A DNA stretch of 64,000 nt from Diabrotica undecimpunctata (GCF_040954645.1 NC_092808.1:85691389-85755388), one strand, 5' to 3'; counted from the stretch's first letter, positions 25,119-39,230 are shown. Notes: generated by a model not told the origin, from the letters alone. Translations and numbers: made by a program.

Positions 25119-27281
25119 GCTTACAATGTAGTAAAAACTTCTTTTTGTACAATGCTATAAAATTTTATCATTAAAAATTATCGATATTATTAGATCATTC
25201 TCAGAAAAAAACCTACAAGTATATCCATTTAAAAATGAATACAAAAGTGGTAAAATTTGGACTGTTAAAATAAAAATGTGGTTATTACTTACGTTTATAT
25301 AGTATTTGAAACTAGCCACATTATGAAGTCAGATGACCCTGAAATTAAATTAAGTAATTTTAGTAATTAACATTATAATTAATAAGACACTAGGTCGATG
25401 ATACAGGATTACATTTTTTAGGGGAACGTACAAATTCCAGTTCGAAAAAGGGACCCTTATGGCCTGAGAGGTAACAACCAACTGTTGACAGAAGGAAGTG
25501 AAAATAAATTTGAAAACCTCCAAGACAAGTGACAGGTAGTTTTTTAAAAGATTACCAAATAGTTTATGTCCCATGTGGAAGTCCCTTAAAAAATTAGATA
25601 AATATTTGCTTTCATTTGATCACGTCTTTTAATAAACTGACTTATTAAAATGGGGAATTTATAAAATAATCAATTAGGATAGTATATACTGTTTACAATT
25701 TGGAGAATATACTGTTTATAATATGGGGATTTTGTAAAATAAACTGACAACTGGAGATTCTGATTGAATTCAAATAGTGGTGATGGTTGCCTATTTGTAA
25801 GTATATTTAAAAGTTTAAATACATATATGTATGCAAAGCCTGTGGAGTTGGTTAATGATAAATGGTATATGAATATTATGCAGTTGTAATCATTTAGTTA
25901 TTTAATTGTAATTATTTAACTATTTATGTCATTAAATATACATTTTCAGAAAGGTTTGTATAATAACTGAGCTAATGACAAAATTAAAGAGTTGTATTAA
26001 TATATGCGTGAGGAATCAAAATGTGAATATTTGGGTGGTTATATCTATAGAATATAAGTTTATGATAGAAAAAACTAAAAATGCTGATAAGAGATATTTG
26101 GAGAACTATCACAGATAGTTGGAGGAGATAAGTAAAAGTAACAATAATTAAAAAAAAAGTGTGTGACATGAATATTAACTTCATCGATCAATCCTCACAT
26201 ACTCATTTTCGCCCCCTCTAGCTTCAGTCAATATTCATTCCACACACTTTTTTAAATACATGTTCACTTTACTTATCTCCTCCTCCATCTGTTTCTGATA
26301 GTTCTCTATGTATCTTATATCAGCGTTTTTAGTTTTCTCTAACATAAATTCATATTCTATAGATATAACCACCCAAATATTCACATTTTGATTGATCTCT
26401 CATAATATGTTATCACATTTCTTCAATTTTGTCATCAGCCCATTTATTTTACATACCTTTTTTAAAATGTATATTTCATAAAATCTACAAATTCACTATA
26501 CATATATGCATTTGAAGTTTTACATATACTCACAGACAGGTAACCATCAACACTATTTGAATTCAATCAGAATCTCCAGTTTTTAGGTAATTTTATAAAA
26601 CCCTCATATACACAGTATATTCACCAAATTCAACCTATCATAATTGATTATTTTATAAATTCCGTATTTTAATAAGTCAGTTTATTGAATGACGTCATCA
26701 TCACATGAAAGCCAATACTTATCTAATTTTTTAGTTGGTCTTAATAAAATTATTCTTTTTTCATCAAAACAAATAAAAATAATTTTTATTATATCATATC
26801 ATTTAAAACAATAATTTTTTTAAAAAACTACCTATTACTTGTATTGATTAATTAATTTTTACATCCTTCTGTCAACAGTTGGTTGTTACCTCTCAGGGCA
26901 TAGGGCTCCCTTTTTCGAGCTAAGAAATTGTACGTTCTCTTAAAAAATGCAATCCTTTATCATTGACCTAGTGTCTTATTAATTATAATGTCAATTACGA
27001 AAATCATGTAATTTAACGATCATCTGACCTTATCATGTGGTTAGTTTCAAAACCACATAGACATAAGTAATAACCACATTTTCATATTAACAGTCAACAT
27101 TTTAACCCTTTTGTATTCATTTTTAAATGTTTATAATTGTAGGTTTTTCACTGAGGATGATCTGATAATATCGAAAACGTTTTGAAAAATTTATAAATCT
27201 ATTTTGGATAATTTTTAATAAATTTTAATAATAAAATTTTATACCATTGTACAGAAAGTAGTTTTTACTTTATTGTAAGTT
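25119..27281. repeat. 2.2-kb foldback: two arms of about 1.05 kb, Penelope-like
   Basis: The left arm (25119 to about 26183) is repeated in reverse complement at about 26222-27281, with a spacer of about 40 bp. Matching landmarks include gcttacaatgtagtaaaaac with gtttttactttattgtaagt at the outer ends, caaccaactgttgacagaag with its complement at about 26870-26890, and aagtgtgtg near the centre. Arms differ by many substitutions and small indels, so the structure is old. The right arm holds a CTGAGGA...GAAA hammerhead-like motif and the left arm a more decayed version, which suggests paired terminal repeats of a Penelope-like element. No RT or nuclease is visible inside. Confidence 0.7.
27151..27176 (+). 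ncRNA. decayed hammerhead-like motif
   Basis: CTGAGGA (27151-27157, fitting CUGANGA) and GAAA (27173-27176) flank a short weakly pairing segment (GAT with ATC). The counterpart in the opposite arm near 25183-25205 has lost both boxes in part. Confidence 0.35.
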
Positions 27282-27289
27282 TTTGTTTT

Positions 27290-28520
27290 GTTTTTTAACA
27301 TTTCTTAAGTCTGTAATTTGATGTAATTTTAAATGATTGTTTAAAAATCGTATATAGCATAGGATATATTAAAATTGCTTTCAATATATTTATTAAATAT
27401 CAAACGGCATTTTATAAAGTTCTCTTAAATTAAAATAGTATTATATATAATAGTAAATAGGAAGACAGTGTTTAGAAACGATCAGAACATTTTAAACCAT
27501 AACAAAATTCATGCAAATAAACTGAAAATCTATTAATGGACACAAATTTAAATACTCAGTAGGTAATTTAAATAATTAAAGGAGCTTTGCAAAATCGGTT
27601 GTCGGTTATTAAAACGTATTCTTTGATTTCGATAATATGATTCAAATTATAGTCTGAAATAATATAATTTAAAATAACGTTTGGAAACAATAGAACTATT
27701 TGACTTAAGTGAAATATACAATTATTATATAACATGCTTATGGTGCTGCATAAAAGCCAACCCAAAAATAAACTTTGATTTTATTGAGGGCTTTAGTTTA
27801 GTTTCTTTTTATTTATTTAAAAAATGATATAAATGAGCGAAGTTTTAGAGAGTATCACATTCAAAAATACAACATAATTCTTCAATTTACCTAATATAAA
27901 AGCTTTTGCCTGCAGTATCGACCTATTAATTGCTACACAAAACAGACGGTGTCTAATATTACTAGCAGCTTTTAAATAATTTTTAAACTTACCGTATACT
28001 GTAATTTTAATACAACAACCGAAACACATGCTACTGAAAAAACCCGAATCGTTTCGTTTTTTACAATTTTTTTAAAAACATTGGTGTCATTTCAACAGCG
28101 TGCTGTCTATTCCTGCAATCCTTCTGCATTACTAAATCAATATTTTGGTTGACGCAGTCGCCACTGGAGGCACATTTTGCCCATGTTCCAATGAAAAGGG
28201 CGACATCCACGTGGTTTGCGTTATCATCAGCTACTACGCGATGATAGAGATTCGACGAAAAATTTTATTAAACGAATAAAACAATTGATTTAAGATAAAA
28301 CAATTTATACCAAATAATTAGGGAAATTCGGCAATAATAATAAGAAAAAACAATTTAACCATGTAGTTTATGTAGACGCGAATATAAACTAAAATATTGT
28401 TTTTAATTATAACTGATATAATTAGTATAGTAGTATTTAGTCATGATTTATTTATAATCGTTTTACAAACAACTGTTGTAAATAATGTTTATTTGGAATT
28501 ATTATACTGGTTGTCCAATT
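27290..28520. other. no gene recognised
   Basis: AT-rich sequence. Short open frames at 27568-27765 and 27817-28029 show no family resemblance and no splice or start context worth supporting. A GC-richer patch near 28140-28260 is unassigned. Confidence 0.4.
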
Positions 28521-28521
28521 A

Positions 28522-28523
<2 letters not shown>

Positions 28524-28600
<77 letters not shown>
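28524..28600. repeat. (TA)n microsatellite, left flank of a Penelope-like foldback
   Basis: TA repeats with one short aaa interruption run directly into the foldback arm starting at 28601. The partner tract is at 29473-29690. Confidence 0.95.
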
Positions 28601-28604
<4 letters not shown>

Positions 28605-28672
28605 GGGGTTGAGGTTAATTGGGTATACAGCTGATTGAAAGCCAAGTGTACTCTGTTCAACAGTTCATTATA

Positions 28673-28700
28673 TTTCGCCAATTTTCATTGGCATCATCAG
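28673..28700 (-). ncRNA. hammerhead-like ribozyme motif
   Basis: On the minus strand CTGATGA (28694-28700) and GAAA (28673-28676) enclose GCCAATGAAAATTGGC, a hairpin with six perfect pairs as helix II. Hammerheads are documented in the terminal repeats of Penelope-like elements. Helices I and III were not modelled. Confidence 0.65.
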
Positions 28701-29339
28701 ACGAGAGCTACAATTATTCAAAACATGTAAAATACAATTTAATAATTGTTTGTTGTTTATATCTTACTTGGTTGAGGTTAACGGCAGTGTAATTTATTTT
28801 AATAACATCAAGTAATGATTTGTGGTTACAATATGGATTGCAGCTATCTTCGACATGTAACATTTAGTTGTATAATTTACGATCACAATTAAAATATAAG
28901 AAACAAACACAATTCAAATTACAAACAAAACAGACACAAAAACATTTAGTTCGGTAACTGTCATTAAGGTTAAGTACCAGAATTACCAAATATCGAATGT
29001 AACTGATTAATTAATTAATTAATTAATTAATTAATTAATAAAATAATTAATGGTAATTCTGATACTTAACCTTAATGACAGTTATCGAACTAAACGTTTT
29101 TGTGTCTGTTTTGTTTTTAATTTGAATTGTGTTTGTTTCTTATATTTTAATTGTGAACGTAAATTATACAACTAAATGTTACATGTCGAAGATAGCTGCA
29201 ATCCATATTGTAACCACAAATCATTACTTGATGTTATTAAAATAAATCACACTGCCGTTAACCTCAACCAAGTAAGACATTAACAACAAGCAATTATTAA
29301 ATTGTATTTTACCATGTTTTGAATAATTGTAGCTCTGAT

Positions 29340-29367
29340 CTGATGATGCCAATGAAAATTGGCGAAA
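29340..29367 (+). ncRNA. hammerhead-like ribozyme motif, opposite arm
   Basis: The plus-strand counterpart of 28673-28700: CTGATGA at 29340-29346, the same GCCAAT/ATTGGC hairpin, GAAA at 29364-29367. Both core boxes and helix II are identical in the two arms. Confidence 0.65.
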
Positions 29368-29472
29368 TATAATGAACTGTTGAACAGAGTACACTTGGCT
29401 TTCAATCAGCTGTATACCCAATTAACCTCAACCCCCATTTTTCATCTACCAGATCAGCTGTTATTTTAGAGG

Positions 29473-29556
<84 letters not shown>

Positions 29557-29557
29557 C

Positions 29558-29607
<50 letters not shown>

Positions 29608-29608
29608 G

Positions 29609-29690
<82 letters not shown>
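29473..29690. repeat. (TA)n microsatellite with TG/CA interruptions
   Basis: About 218 bp of TA repeats with a few tatgta and tacata variants. It lies just outside the foldback ending at 29440. Confidence 0.95.
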
Positions 29691-29693
<3 letters not shown>

Positions 29694-29699
29694 GGTGAT

Positions 29700-31320
29700 C
29701 TACTTTGACTCTATTGATGTTTATAGGTGTAATCTAATTCAATAAATGAATCAATTACTTATTTTATTAATTAAACAAATCAAATATAAATATAAATCTC
29801 AGGGCTGAATGATCCTATCACTACTTACTTTTGTATCTTCAAATATTTCTCATTGGTTTCCTTATAGGGATAGACAAAAGATAATCAAAATAATACACAT
29901 ATGGATTTTAATTAGAAATTATAAAAATCGTTTATTTTATTAAAACGGAAACCGATATTCAATATTACAAATTTTATTTATTCTCATATCTTTATTATTT
30001 CATATAAACATTAAAAAAACAAAAACAAAAGAATCTTATTTCTTTTTGTCTCCAAATTTTTTTTTTAATTAATAACTGTGAATTTCTCTACTTCTGCTTT
30101 ACAGAATGTTCTCGATGATCAATTTTCTTAAAATTTTTATTTATCAATATTATTGTATCTTGAAAAAAGTCAACTACATTGATTTATAATAAAAAAAACT
30201 GATGAAATTTGATGATTTTATAATAGCGAAATATGTAGTTCCATATGCCCTGTAGTATTTAACACGAAAAACAATACATTCATATCATAACAGAAAACGA
30301 CTGACCTTTGCTGATGATTCTACCATGTCTACACCCATAACACGTTTCCTTACTTGCTGGTGGTGCGATCAAAGGAAAACTCGTTTACGTTTCCCAATAA
30401 TGTCTCTGCTCCTCTGTTAAATTTTGTTGTCCTTTCCTTTTACTGCTTCGAATCGTACTCGTTCGGGCTTTCTCCTAATGCAATCTTTCAACTTTTTGAA
30501 TCACTTAACACAATTTTGGATACTTTACACTCAAGGATTTATATCATCTCTAGACTTGGCCTATTACTCGTTCCACGATTTTTCTGATGATGCTTGTAAC
30601 TTTTCAAACACAAACCGGTCTTTACCTTTTTTTTTGTACTCTGCACGCAAAACTGGACTTCTTCTTTCGATCGAACAAAACACACTGCTCCACTCTCCTT
30701 ATTCATTCTTCGACTTCCAAATCGTTCTACACCACAATTCATTTTCTATCCAATCAAAACCAACTTTCCATCACGTCGCATTATTTACGCAAAACTACCT
30801 TTTTTCTTAATCTAAACAATTGTTCAAATTTACGTATCTTTTTGTCTTTGTGAAGTTCCAACTAAGAAACAAAACGTTTATCCTTATTCTACTTTCTACA
30901 ACTAATCACTTGTTATCTATTTTTAAGAATCCTAATACAAAGGTATATTTTAACTATCTACTATGTAACGTACGGGCTAGTATGAGTTTCCGATCCGCAT
31001 ATCTTGAAAACCTTATGGTCTCTTCTTTGTTTAATTAAAACATATTGTCCTTGGTTTTAATAAACAGTTCGACGAGCACTTTCTTAAACCGGCAACCCTA
31101 ATCGTCTCTAATTACTTGCTTGAAATACATTGTTCATGAAGCTAGTAAACAATTCTGCGAAACACTTTCTTAACACTAGCTATAATTATTTTTACAAAAT
31201 TTGTCATATACAGGGCGTTAAAATTTATATGCTCGTGGTTGAGAAATAAGAAATTTTTTATTTTAATTTAAATTTTAAATAGGAATATAGTTTTTTATTT
31301 TTCATTTCAAATAGGAATAT
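29700..31320. other. no gene; pyrimidine-rich unrecognised stretch at 30300-31040
   Basis: 29700-30300 is ordinary AT-rich DNA. From about 30300 to 31040 the plus strand is clearly rich in C and T (for example gtttccttacttgctggtgg, ttcgacttccaaatcgttct) and has several overlapping open frames of 72 to 128 codons. None resembles a known protein, and their codon content just follows the base skew. It may be an unknown repeat or an untranslated transcript. Confidence 0.3.
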
Positions 31321-32510
<1,190 letters not shown>

Positions 32511-32519
32511 CCACAGAAA

Positions 32520-34790
32520 TCTTTTGGAACATCTTTCATACAGTTTTCAATCACAAATTAATCCCTTAATTTGTAATCTCACATTATTCTTAACTTCTTA
32601 ATATTTTATAGTTTTACCGTGTATAATTAAAACATTGTGAAAACATATCGTGTAATATTTTAATAATTAGTTCATTTATGTAATACATTGCCGAATAATA
32701 TATTTTACAATTGAACTTCCTAAAATTACAGCCTAGATAAAATTGAATTGCAAGCTCATAGTTCAAAGTTTGTTAGTATGATAGAAGCAATAACCTCTGT
32801 GCTAAGGTATACATTATTTGTGAGATTATAAATTGGGAATTTGAGCTCATTCGAGTGCAGTCTATTGTAGAAAGTTACCTAACCATCATCTTTGGTGTAA
32901 TTATTAGTAGCTGTCAATAAAACCATAATTTTTACTCCACTACAAACGATTCGATCCTTATATCTACATTCAAATCTGTTCATACAGGGTGTGCAACGAT
33001 GAACTTACACTATCTGTATATTGGAAACTACTTACACGATATTTATGAAAATTGGTTTATAGGGATAACAAGTTATTCCTCCGGCAAGTGCGCTATCTAT
33101 CCTGTGTGCCGATTTTTTACTAATTTTAAGGTTTCGACAAGTATTATTAACTACATCCACTGGTCCGTCTTGCTATTATCGAATGACTATATTATTAGGC
33201 TACTTGTGATGCATAAACCGCATCGTTATATGAATTATTTAGGTGTCAGTGAGACGCTGAAGTTATAAGTGTTAAATATACGGCATTTGTCAAATGTCAA
33301 GGATATAGTGGACTTTAGCGATCAAGAGGTTGAAAAATTTTTATAACAGCGACTTAAACTATCCTTAGAATGTTTGGTTTTCCGGATATTTCGCTATTTT
33401 TTCGCCGGTTTGTGTAATTTTTCTAGTTAAATTATTATTCAGCTAACTTTTTTTAAAAACTGTAATCAAGACCTTAAGTTAAAGCCTAGATTTGGCTCTG
33501 TGAAGCACTTAAGCTTAACAATATTATTCAAAAATTGTTAATTTAATAAACAAAAATGTGTGGTTATATTATTGAGTATTTAACTTAATATTCACATTGG
33601 AAACATTTTCTGTGCGCAGCTACAGTTCTTGAAAACCATAATGAAACATATTCAATTTATTTTCTTTGATGTTACATTCAAATACTGAGCAAGAAGACTA
33701 AAAAAGCGAATGGAGTGTTGGATGATTTTTAGCTGGTTTTTACTTTTTACTTCTTGACTTTAACATTTTTACTCTGAAGTCGACTTTGAATCAAAAAAAT
33801 ACCTTGTGTAGCATTTTCTACATAAATAGTCGATGCGACATTAAAAAAATTAGATAATTTTTAGCTTCGGATTCTGATTCAACAAGAAAATTACTCCCTG
33901 GCACTATCTTGGAAAAATCTTGTAACTGACACACTTTTAAGCTGCACTGCCAGAAGACATTTTGAGTCTGCAAAGCAATGATATTTACACATGTTTACAT
34001 ATCAAATGTACCAGAAATCCAAATTTGCATTAAAAAAATTTAAAATAAAATTTAAAAAAAAATAAAGCTTTATAAAATAAGAAAGACTAAAATCTACTAC
34101 ACATTAGTAAATAATTATTATATTTTTTGTACCTCAAATATGTAGTTTTAATCAAAAAATAAAAAAATTCATTAAGAAGAACCATTTCCTAAGTTAAAGC
34201 TAATCATTTATTAAATTTAAACATGTAGAGAAATTACTAGATCAACATCTTTTATGTAATTATGAATTAAATCATAAAGTAAAAAGGTTAAATACACTAC
34301 TTATTTTCGCTAAAATGATAAGATTATTATCACCAACAAACACTTTATCTCTTGTTAAGGTATAAAAAAAGGAGAAAACTTTTATTTAATTTACAATAAT
34401 AAACAGGCTTTATTGCGTACAACATTACATAATTACATAATAATATGATGCGATATTACTCTTACGGCGTCTTACAAATCTCTGACGGTCCACGTTAAGA
34501 ACAAGCTGACGCTCTCTTGTCTCGCACAACGCTTACTCACATATACTCACATAAGCATTCATCGCTTATTCTTAGTATAGCTATATCAAAACTTACGTTA
34601 ACATACAATACAAGTGTATTACATTTCTCAACATCTGTAATGTACATGGTTTACTATACACTATTACTACATATAGCATAATTGCTTAGGGCTCAGCTTA
34701 GGATACTGAAATGAAAGATCTTTACTTTTTCTCTCTCTTTTAACACTGCTATTTCCCACTTAAACATTGCTTAGGGATGCCATACCTTAG
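32520..34790. other. no gene recognised
   Basis: AT-rich DNA. A short open frame at 32999-33268 follows a tacagggtgtgcaacg string of the kind seen at transposon ends, but no partner end was found. A patch at 34400-34520 with gcaataaagcc on the minus strand could be an LTR tail; nothing supports it further. Confidence 0.3.
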
Positions 34791-34796
34791 TTTGTT

Positions 34797-36510
34797 TTGG
34801 ATCGCAGTTGGTATTTTTATTTCCCAACTATCCACCTGTCCTATGGTCGGTTGGGGCGTTCCCCCCTCCACCACCTCTGGACGCGTCCGATGGGAGACAG
34901 ACAACTCCCCACGAATCTAGGAGACTTTAGTGCCCACAATATTGCATGGGCTTTACAAATCACGTACTACAGAAAAAAAGTTGTTTTTTTTCTAAATAAT
35001 GGTTCCAACACACTTTTCAATATTTTAACATGAAGTTTCTAAGAGATTGACCTAACTCTATGCGATTCCAAAATATATTCTTTTAGAACACGGAATGTTG
35101 TAGATGATCGATATGATAATAACCATTTTCTCATTCTTATAACAAATATTGAAGAAAAACCACCAGAAACAGCAATACAGTTCAAGATTTCTAATACTAA
35201 TTTTTTCTCTCTGCAAATATAGATAATGTGGATACTTTTAACAAATGCATTGTCTCCGCTGTAGAAAAAAGTATAACCACTTCTACAAGAAAATGAACAC
35301 TTTAGTGGAATGAACGTTGTGCAACTACTGTAAAAGAATACAAAACTCTTTATAAGTACTGCCGAAACAGAAGTGACGAAAGCCTCATTTGTTTTAAAAT
35401 ACTTAAAGACTAGGCGAGGTTTATCTTAAAAGTAAGAAACACTCATTGAAGAACTATATTTCCACTTTAACTCATAATACTGCCTCTTCAGAAGTCTGAA
35501 ACAAAAATTAATCAAATGCTGGGAAAAAAATACATAAAATACTTAAACAAAAATTCTAGCTCTTTACCATAAAAGTAATTTAGTAACCGATGATCCAGAA
35601 ATCGTTAATGTAATTGCCGAATATTTCTATTTACGGTTTAAAAACAAGAATATACTAAAATAATCGAATTATCGTATACAATATCATTTCCAATCTATGA
35701 AACTTAACTCTACTGTGTTAAACATTCCATTTACACTACAGGAATTCTTATATATTCTTTGAACTTGCAAAAATTCAGCTGCAGGTTCTGACACCATCCC
35801 CTTTATATTCCTTAAAAATATTCCAATACCTGCGTTTATACACTTCTTCTACTGTACAAAACAGTGCTAACCAATCAGAAATCTTTAATATTATGAATCC
35901 ATCAATATACCAATCAAGAAACAGGTCAAATCCCTGGAAAATTCAAATCCGTATTATCCTATTTCACTAACATGCACCTGGTGCAACTAGCTAGAAAAAC
36001 TAATGAACAGAAGACTAATATGGTACCTTGAAAAACACAAAACTTTAGATTCAGCTCAATACGGATTCCGCCCATACGGAAGCTGGCAACTTTAACACAA
36101 CAGACAAGATTTAATAATAACATTATTTGAAATTGAGTGCGCCTTCAACATTCTATTACGTTCTACTGTATGACCAAATTAAAACAATACAAAATTAAGG
36201 GAAATAAACTGTCTTATCGAACACTTTCTCTCTGGTCGCCGCTTCAAAGTATTAGTAGTTAACATTATTAGTAAGAAATGAAAGGCAGGAAAAGTCACCT
36301 CAATTTTCTTTCAGAAAAATGTAGTACCCTATCAGTTCTAAGTTTCACTTAATTTGTAATAATTATCATTGATATTTGCAAGAACATTTACAACCCAGTG
36401 AAGTACAACGTATATCCTGACGACACGATTTTATATTGCCGAGGTAAAGATACATTCACAAATACAATTTTAATCCAAAAAGCAGTAACACAACACTCAA
36501 ATTAACAACA
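34797..36510 (+). pseudogene. heavily decayed non-LTR retrotransposon (endonuclease to RT)
   Basis: An endonuclease end is readable at 34797-35033 (LGDFSAHNIAW). Further on, in changing frames, are DNNHFLILITNI (SDH-like box, near 35115), a linker with WNERC and KEYKTLYKYCRNRSD (35300-35390), PISLTCTWCN and LEKLMNRRLIWYLEKH (35955-36040), SAQYGFRPYGSW (36050-36085), INCLIEHFLSGRRFKVLV (36205-36260), and YPDDTILYCRG (about 36412-36445), the remains of YADD. The order is that of a Jockey- or SART-like ORF2. Dozens of stops make it one of the oldest copies here. Confidence 0.6.
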
Positions 36511-36551
36511 AGTGATAACAAAGAAACGGAATGAAATTATCACACTAGCAG

Positions 36552-37320
36552 ATGAATAATAAGGTTCTGGTTGGGAAGATCGTGCACCGACGCTATATTT
36601 ATAATGAGGCACGTGCAAGAGAAATCATTAGAATACAAAAGATCGGCATATATGTTTCGTGGGTCTTAGAAGGCATTTTATTAAGCCAAATTAAAGGCCG
36701 TCATCCACTTACCTTACTCAGGAGAAATACCGTTAGAAACCAACATAACGATCGAAAATATCTATCAAAACAACAGAGAGATATCCTGAGTCCTCTATTG
36801 TTCGATCTGATTATGAATGAAATAATCTGCTATGCAGACGACGCGACGCTATACTACTCTCTCAAAATGAAGATGATTAACAACGTTTGCTGCACCAGTG
36901 TAATATAACCGCCAGAAAATTTATCATGTTAATTCCCCAAAAAAGACAGAATGTCTGGTTCTAACAGCAAATTTAGTACGATGTAAATGGGAGCTGGAAG
37001 GTCAGACAATATAACAAGTGATTGAGTTTAAAGATCTAGGCATCGCATTGTCTAGCTAAGAAAGCTCGAATTAGAAATGGAAGATCAAGTAAATGGACCA
37101 AACAGCCAAATAAAACCAGTTGCCAGTTAACAGACCAATAATGACATACGCGGCAGAAACACGATCTGAGACAGAGACGGTTCCCCAATAAGAAGACGAT
37201 CAGTAGGAAGACAACGAAAACGATGGAATGACAACTTACTAGAGGCACATTGAAAAATACGCTGAGTTATGCCTATACAACAATAAAAAGAAAAACAGAA
37301 GTCACTTTTTCTTTTTCTTC
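36552..37320 (+). pseudogene. RT fragment of another non-LTR element
   Basis: The open part (36552-36908) has REIIRIQKIG, then QQRDILSPLLFDLIMNEI and CYADDATLYYS, that is RT motifs B and C with YADD intact. After the stop, broken frames continue with KTECLVLTANLVRC and IEFKDLGIALSS, the usual region after the palm, and a C-terminal IEKYAELCLYNNKKK near 37250-37290 with an A-rich end. It follows the decayed element at 34797-36510 on the same strand but its motifs differ, so it is treated as a separate insertion. Confidence 0.6.
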
Positions 37321-37339
37321 TAGTGCACTTCATTACTGG

Positions 37340-39230
37340 AGGTTTGCGATCACTGAATTAAAATATTCTCTATTCTAAGCCACTTTAGTAATTGATAAAC
37401 ATTCTGAACGTTCATGCCCGTCCAAATTCTGATATTGCGAAGCCATGACGTGGCTCTTCTTCCGACTCCTCTTCGGCCCTCTATCTTCCCTTCAGTAATT
37501 ATTATTCGTAGCAGGTTATATTTGTCATTTTTCATTATGTGGCGTAGGTACGATTTTCTTTTCTTAATCGTTGTTATAGGTTCCAACTCTATATTAAGGT
37601 ATTCATTACTGTTCGATTCGTAATGTGTTGTGTCCATAATATTCTATGCATTCTGCGAAAACGCCGCATTTGAAAGGCTTCTATAGAGCGTTTCACGTTA
37701 AGAAAATAACATTGCGGAGATAGGGCCATGTATTTCTTATGGACGATAGAAGCGCAGCGATGCCACGATGAACGAACACAAGCACGATTCAAGGTTGTAT
37801 ATAATTTTTATTTTCGTTTTCACAGACATGAATTATTAAATTAATGTTTTTTAACGTAATTGACCAAAAGTGCCCATTCGAAACAAGAGATGAAAAGTAG
37901 GGAAAATGATTTTAATTAAATAAATAGTATTTACAAAAGATAATTTTATTTTATCTTATTTTAATTATAGTAACGACAGTTTATTTGTTTTTCGGTAAGA
38001 ATATCATATACCATAAATCATAGAAATCAGTAGAAAATATTGCTTAGTTAAATCATCCACTTTGCCGGCTATTAAAGGTTTAAAAGCAAATAAACGGACC
38101 ACTTGGAATGCATATATCTAATTACTAATTGCAACTTAAAATAATACGGTGTACATATGTCAGCGATTTTATGTCGTTCTCTGAGACTGCATAATGATAA
38201 TAAGGCTTTGTGGTTCTTCAGTTGTTATTCTGACTTTACAGTTAAATGTTAATTGAAAATGGAAATTCGAAAAATATATCGACAATCTAGTAAACCGCAT
38301 GCCTGAGAGTTTTGGCAACACTGATCTCCATAAGCCTAATGTTATTTTCTTAACGTGGAACGCTGTATAGCCGTCTCACGGTATTTAATTTTAATGTCCA
38401 GGCTTTAACTCTATACAGAAGGTCAAACCAAACGTAACATTTAATAACTCTAATTTGGATGTATGTTTTCGGTTATAGATAATTTGTTTGCATTTATTGT
38501 ACATGTTTCTAGCCTGTTCTAATCGTACATTTATTAATATATCTGCATCCCACTTATCATTTAGTACTACTTCTAAGTATCTGAGTTTGTGAACTTATTC
38601 TAACTGAGTGTTACTTAGATCAGTGCTACAATTTTCATCGGTTTTGTTAATTACTTTTACTTTAGTTTTTTGAAGGTTTATTGTCAGTCCCATTGCTTTA
38701 CTTGCAATATTAACTCGAGTTTATTTTGTAAGTCTTCCCTTTTTTCTGCTATTGGAACGGTATCGTCTGCATGCCTGATATTGTTAATATATTTACCGTT
38801 TATTTTTATATGAGACATGACACAGCCTTGTCGGACACTTCTTTGTATACGGAAGCTTTTAGTAGTGAAGATGGAATATTTTAAAGCTGCTTCTTGATTT
38901 CAATAAAGGTTTTCCATGATGCGGAGATCTTTTGTGTCTAGCTTCATTTTCTGTAGTTCATACAATTTTTCATGCAAGACTATTTTAAATCCAAACTAAG
39001 AGTCACTTATGTCTATTTCACATTGTTTATAAATTGGATTCTGTATGATCTTTAGAAATATTTTTAGTAAGTGACTCATTAAGCTAATAAGCCTAAATTC
39101 ATCGCATTTGTGGGAACTAAATTTTTTTAATTCAGCTATGAAATACGAGTTAAGCCATTTCTTTGGTATTACTTTACCCTACTTTAATATAATATGTTGT
39201 TAAAAATTTGTGTTAGTAGTTTTATGTTAT
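37340..39230 (-). pseudogene. RTE-like RT copy interrupted by a MITE
   Basis: From the top of the minus strand: FRLISLMSHLLKIF (near 39080-39120), DSQFGFK, QRSVRQGCVMS (near 38820), INNIRHADDTVPIAEK (about 38750-38790; YADD reads HADD), and then, after about 38370, KAWTLKLNTVRR. The continuation EAFQMRRFRRMHRIL, KRKSYLRHIMKN and GRRATSWLRNIR-WTGM is at 37350-37680. The gap between RR and EAF is filled by the 684-bp MITE at 37684-38367. The related copy at 41757-42443 reads INRLEAFEMW without interruption, which confirms the empty site. Confidence 0.7.
37684..38367. mobile_element. 684-bp MITE with TIRs and TA duplication
   Basis: The ends are inverted repeats of about 30 bp, TAGAGCGTTTCACGTTAAG at the left against TACAGCGTTCCACGTTAAG at the right, continuing with AAAATAACATT in both. 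The host gene minus the insert would read CGGCTAGAAGCC, which matches the paralogue at 42095-42110; the occupied site has CGGCTA and TAGAAGCC, so TA was duplicated. TA duplications are the mark of the Tc1/mariner superfamily. No transposase is encoded. Confidence 0.7.

Larger units (their letters stand above)
28601..29440. mobile_element. head-to-head Penelope-like terminal repeats (foldback)
   Basis: Arms of about 390 bp (28601-28987 and 29052-29440) are reverse complements at most positions around a spacer of about 64 bp that contains an (attaatta)n run. Each arm carries a hammerhead-like motif, on opposite strands. TA microsatellites abut the left end and lie about 30 bp from the right end. 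The arrangement fits two terminal repeats of a Penelope-like element joined head to head with the coding part lost. The 65-residue open frame within the right arm is not a gene. Confidence 0.7.

Noticed and set aside
27817..28029. 70-codon minus-strand frame starting MCFGCC
   Set aside because: No family resemblance, no splice signals; compatible with chance in AT-rich DNA.
28185..28260. CTGATGA on the minus strand near 28230
   Set aside because: No GAAA follows after a hairpin of suitable size.
29542..29745. Open frames made of IYIYIY repeats here and at 12027, 23463, 31322, 50126 and 52638
   Set aside because: They are translations of TA microsatellites.
30424..30810. 128-codon open frame
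   Set aside because: Explained by local C+T bias; overlaps other frames and shows no domain.
34381..34620. Possible LTR tail on the minus strand (gcaataaagcc)
   Set aside because: Only a polyadenylation-like signal; no partner or polyprotein.
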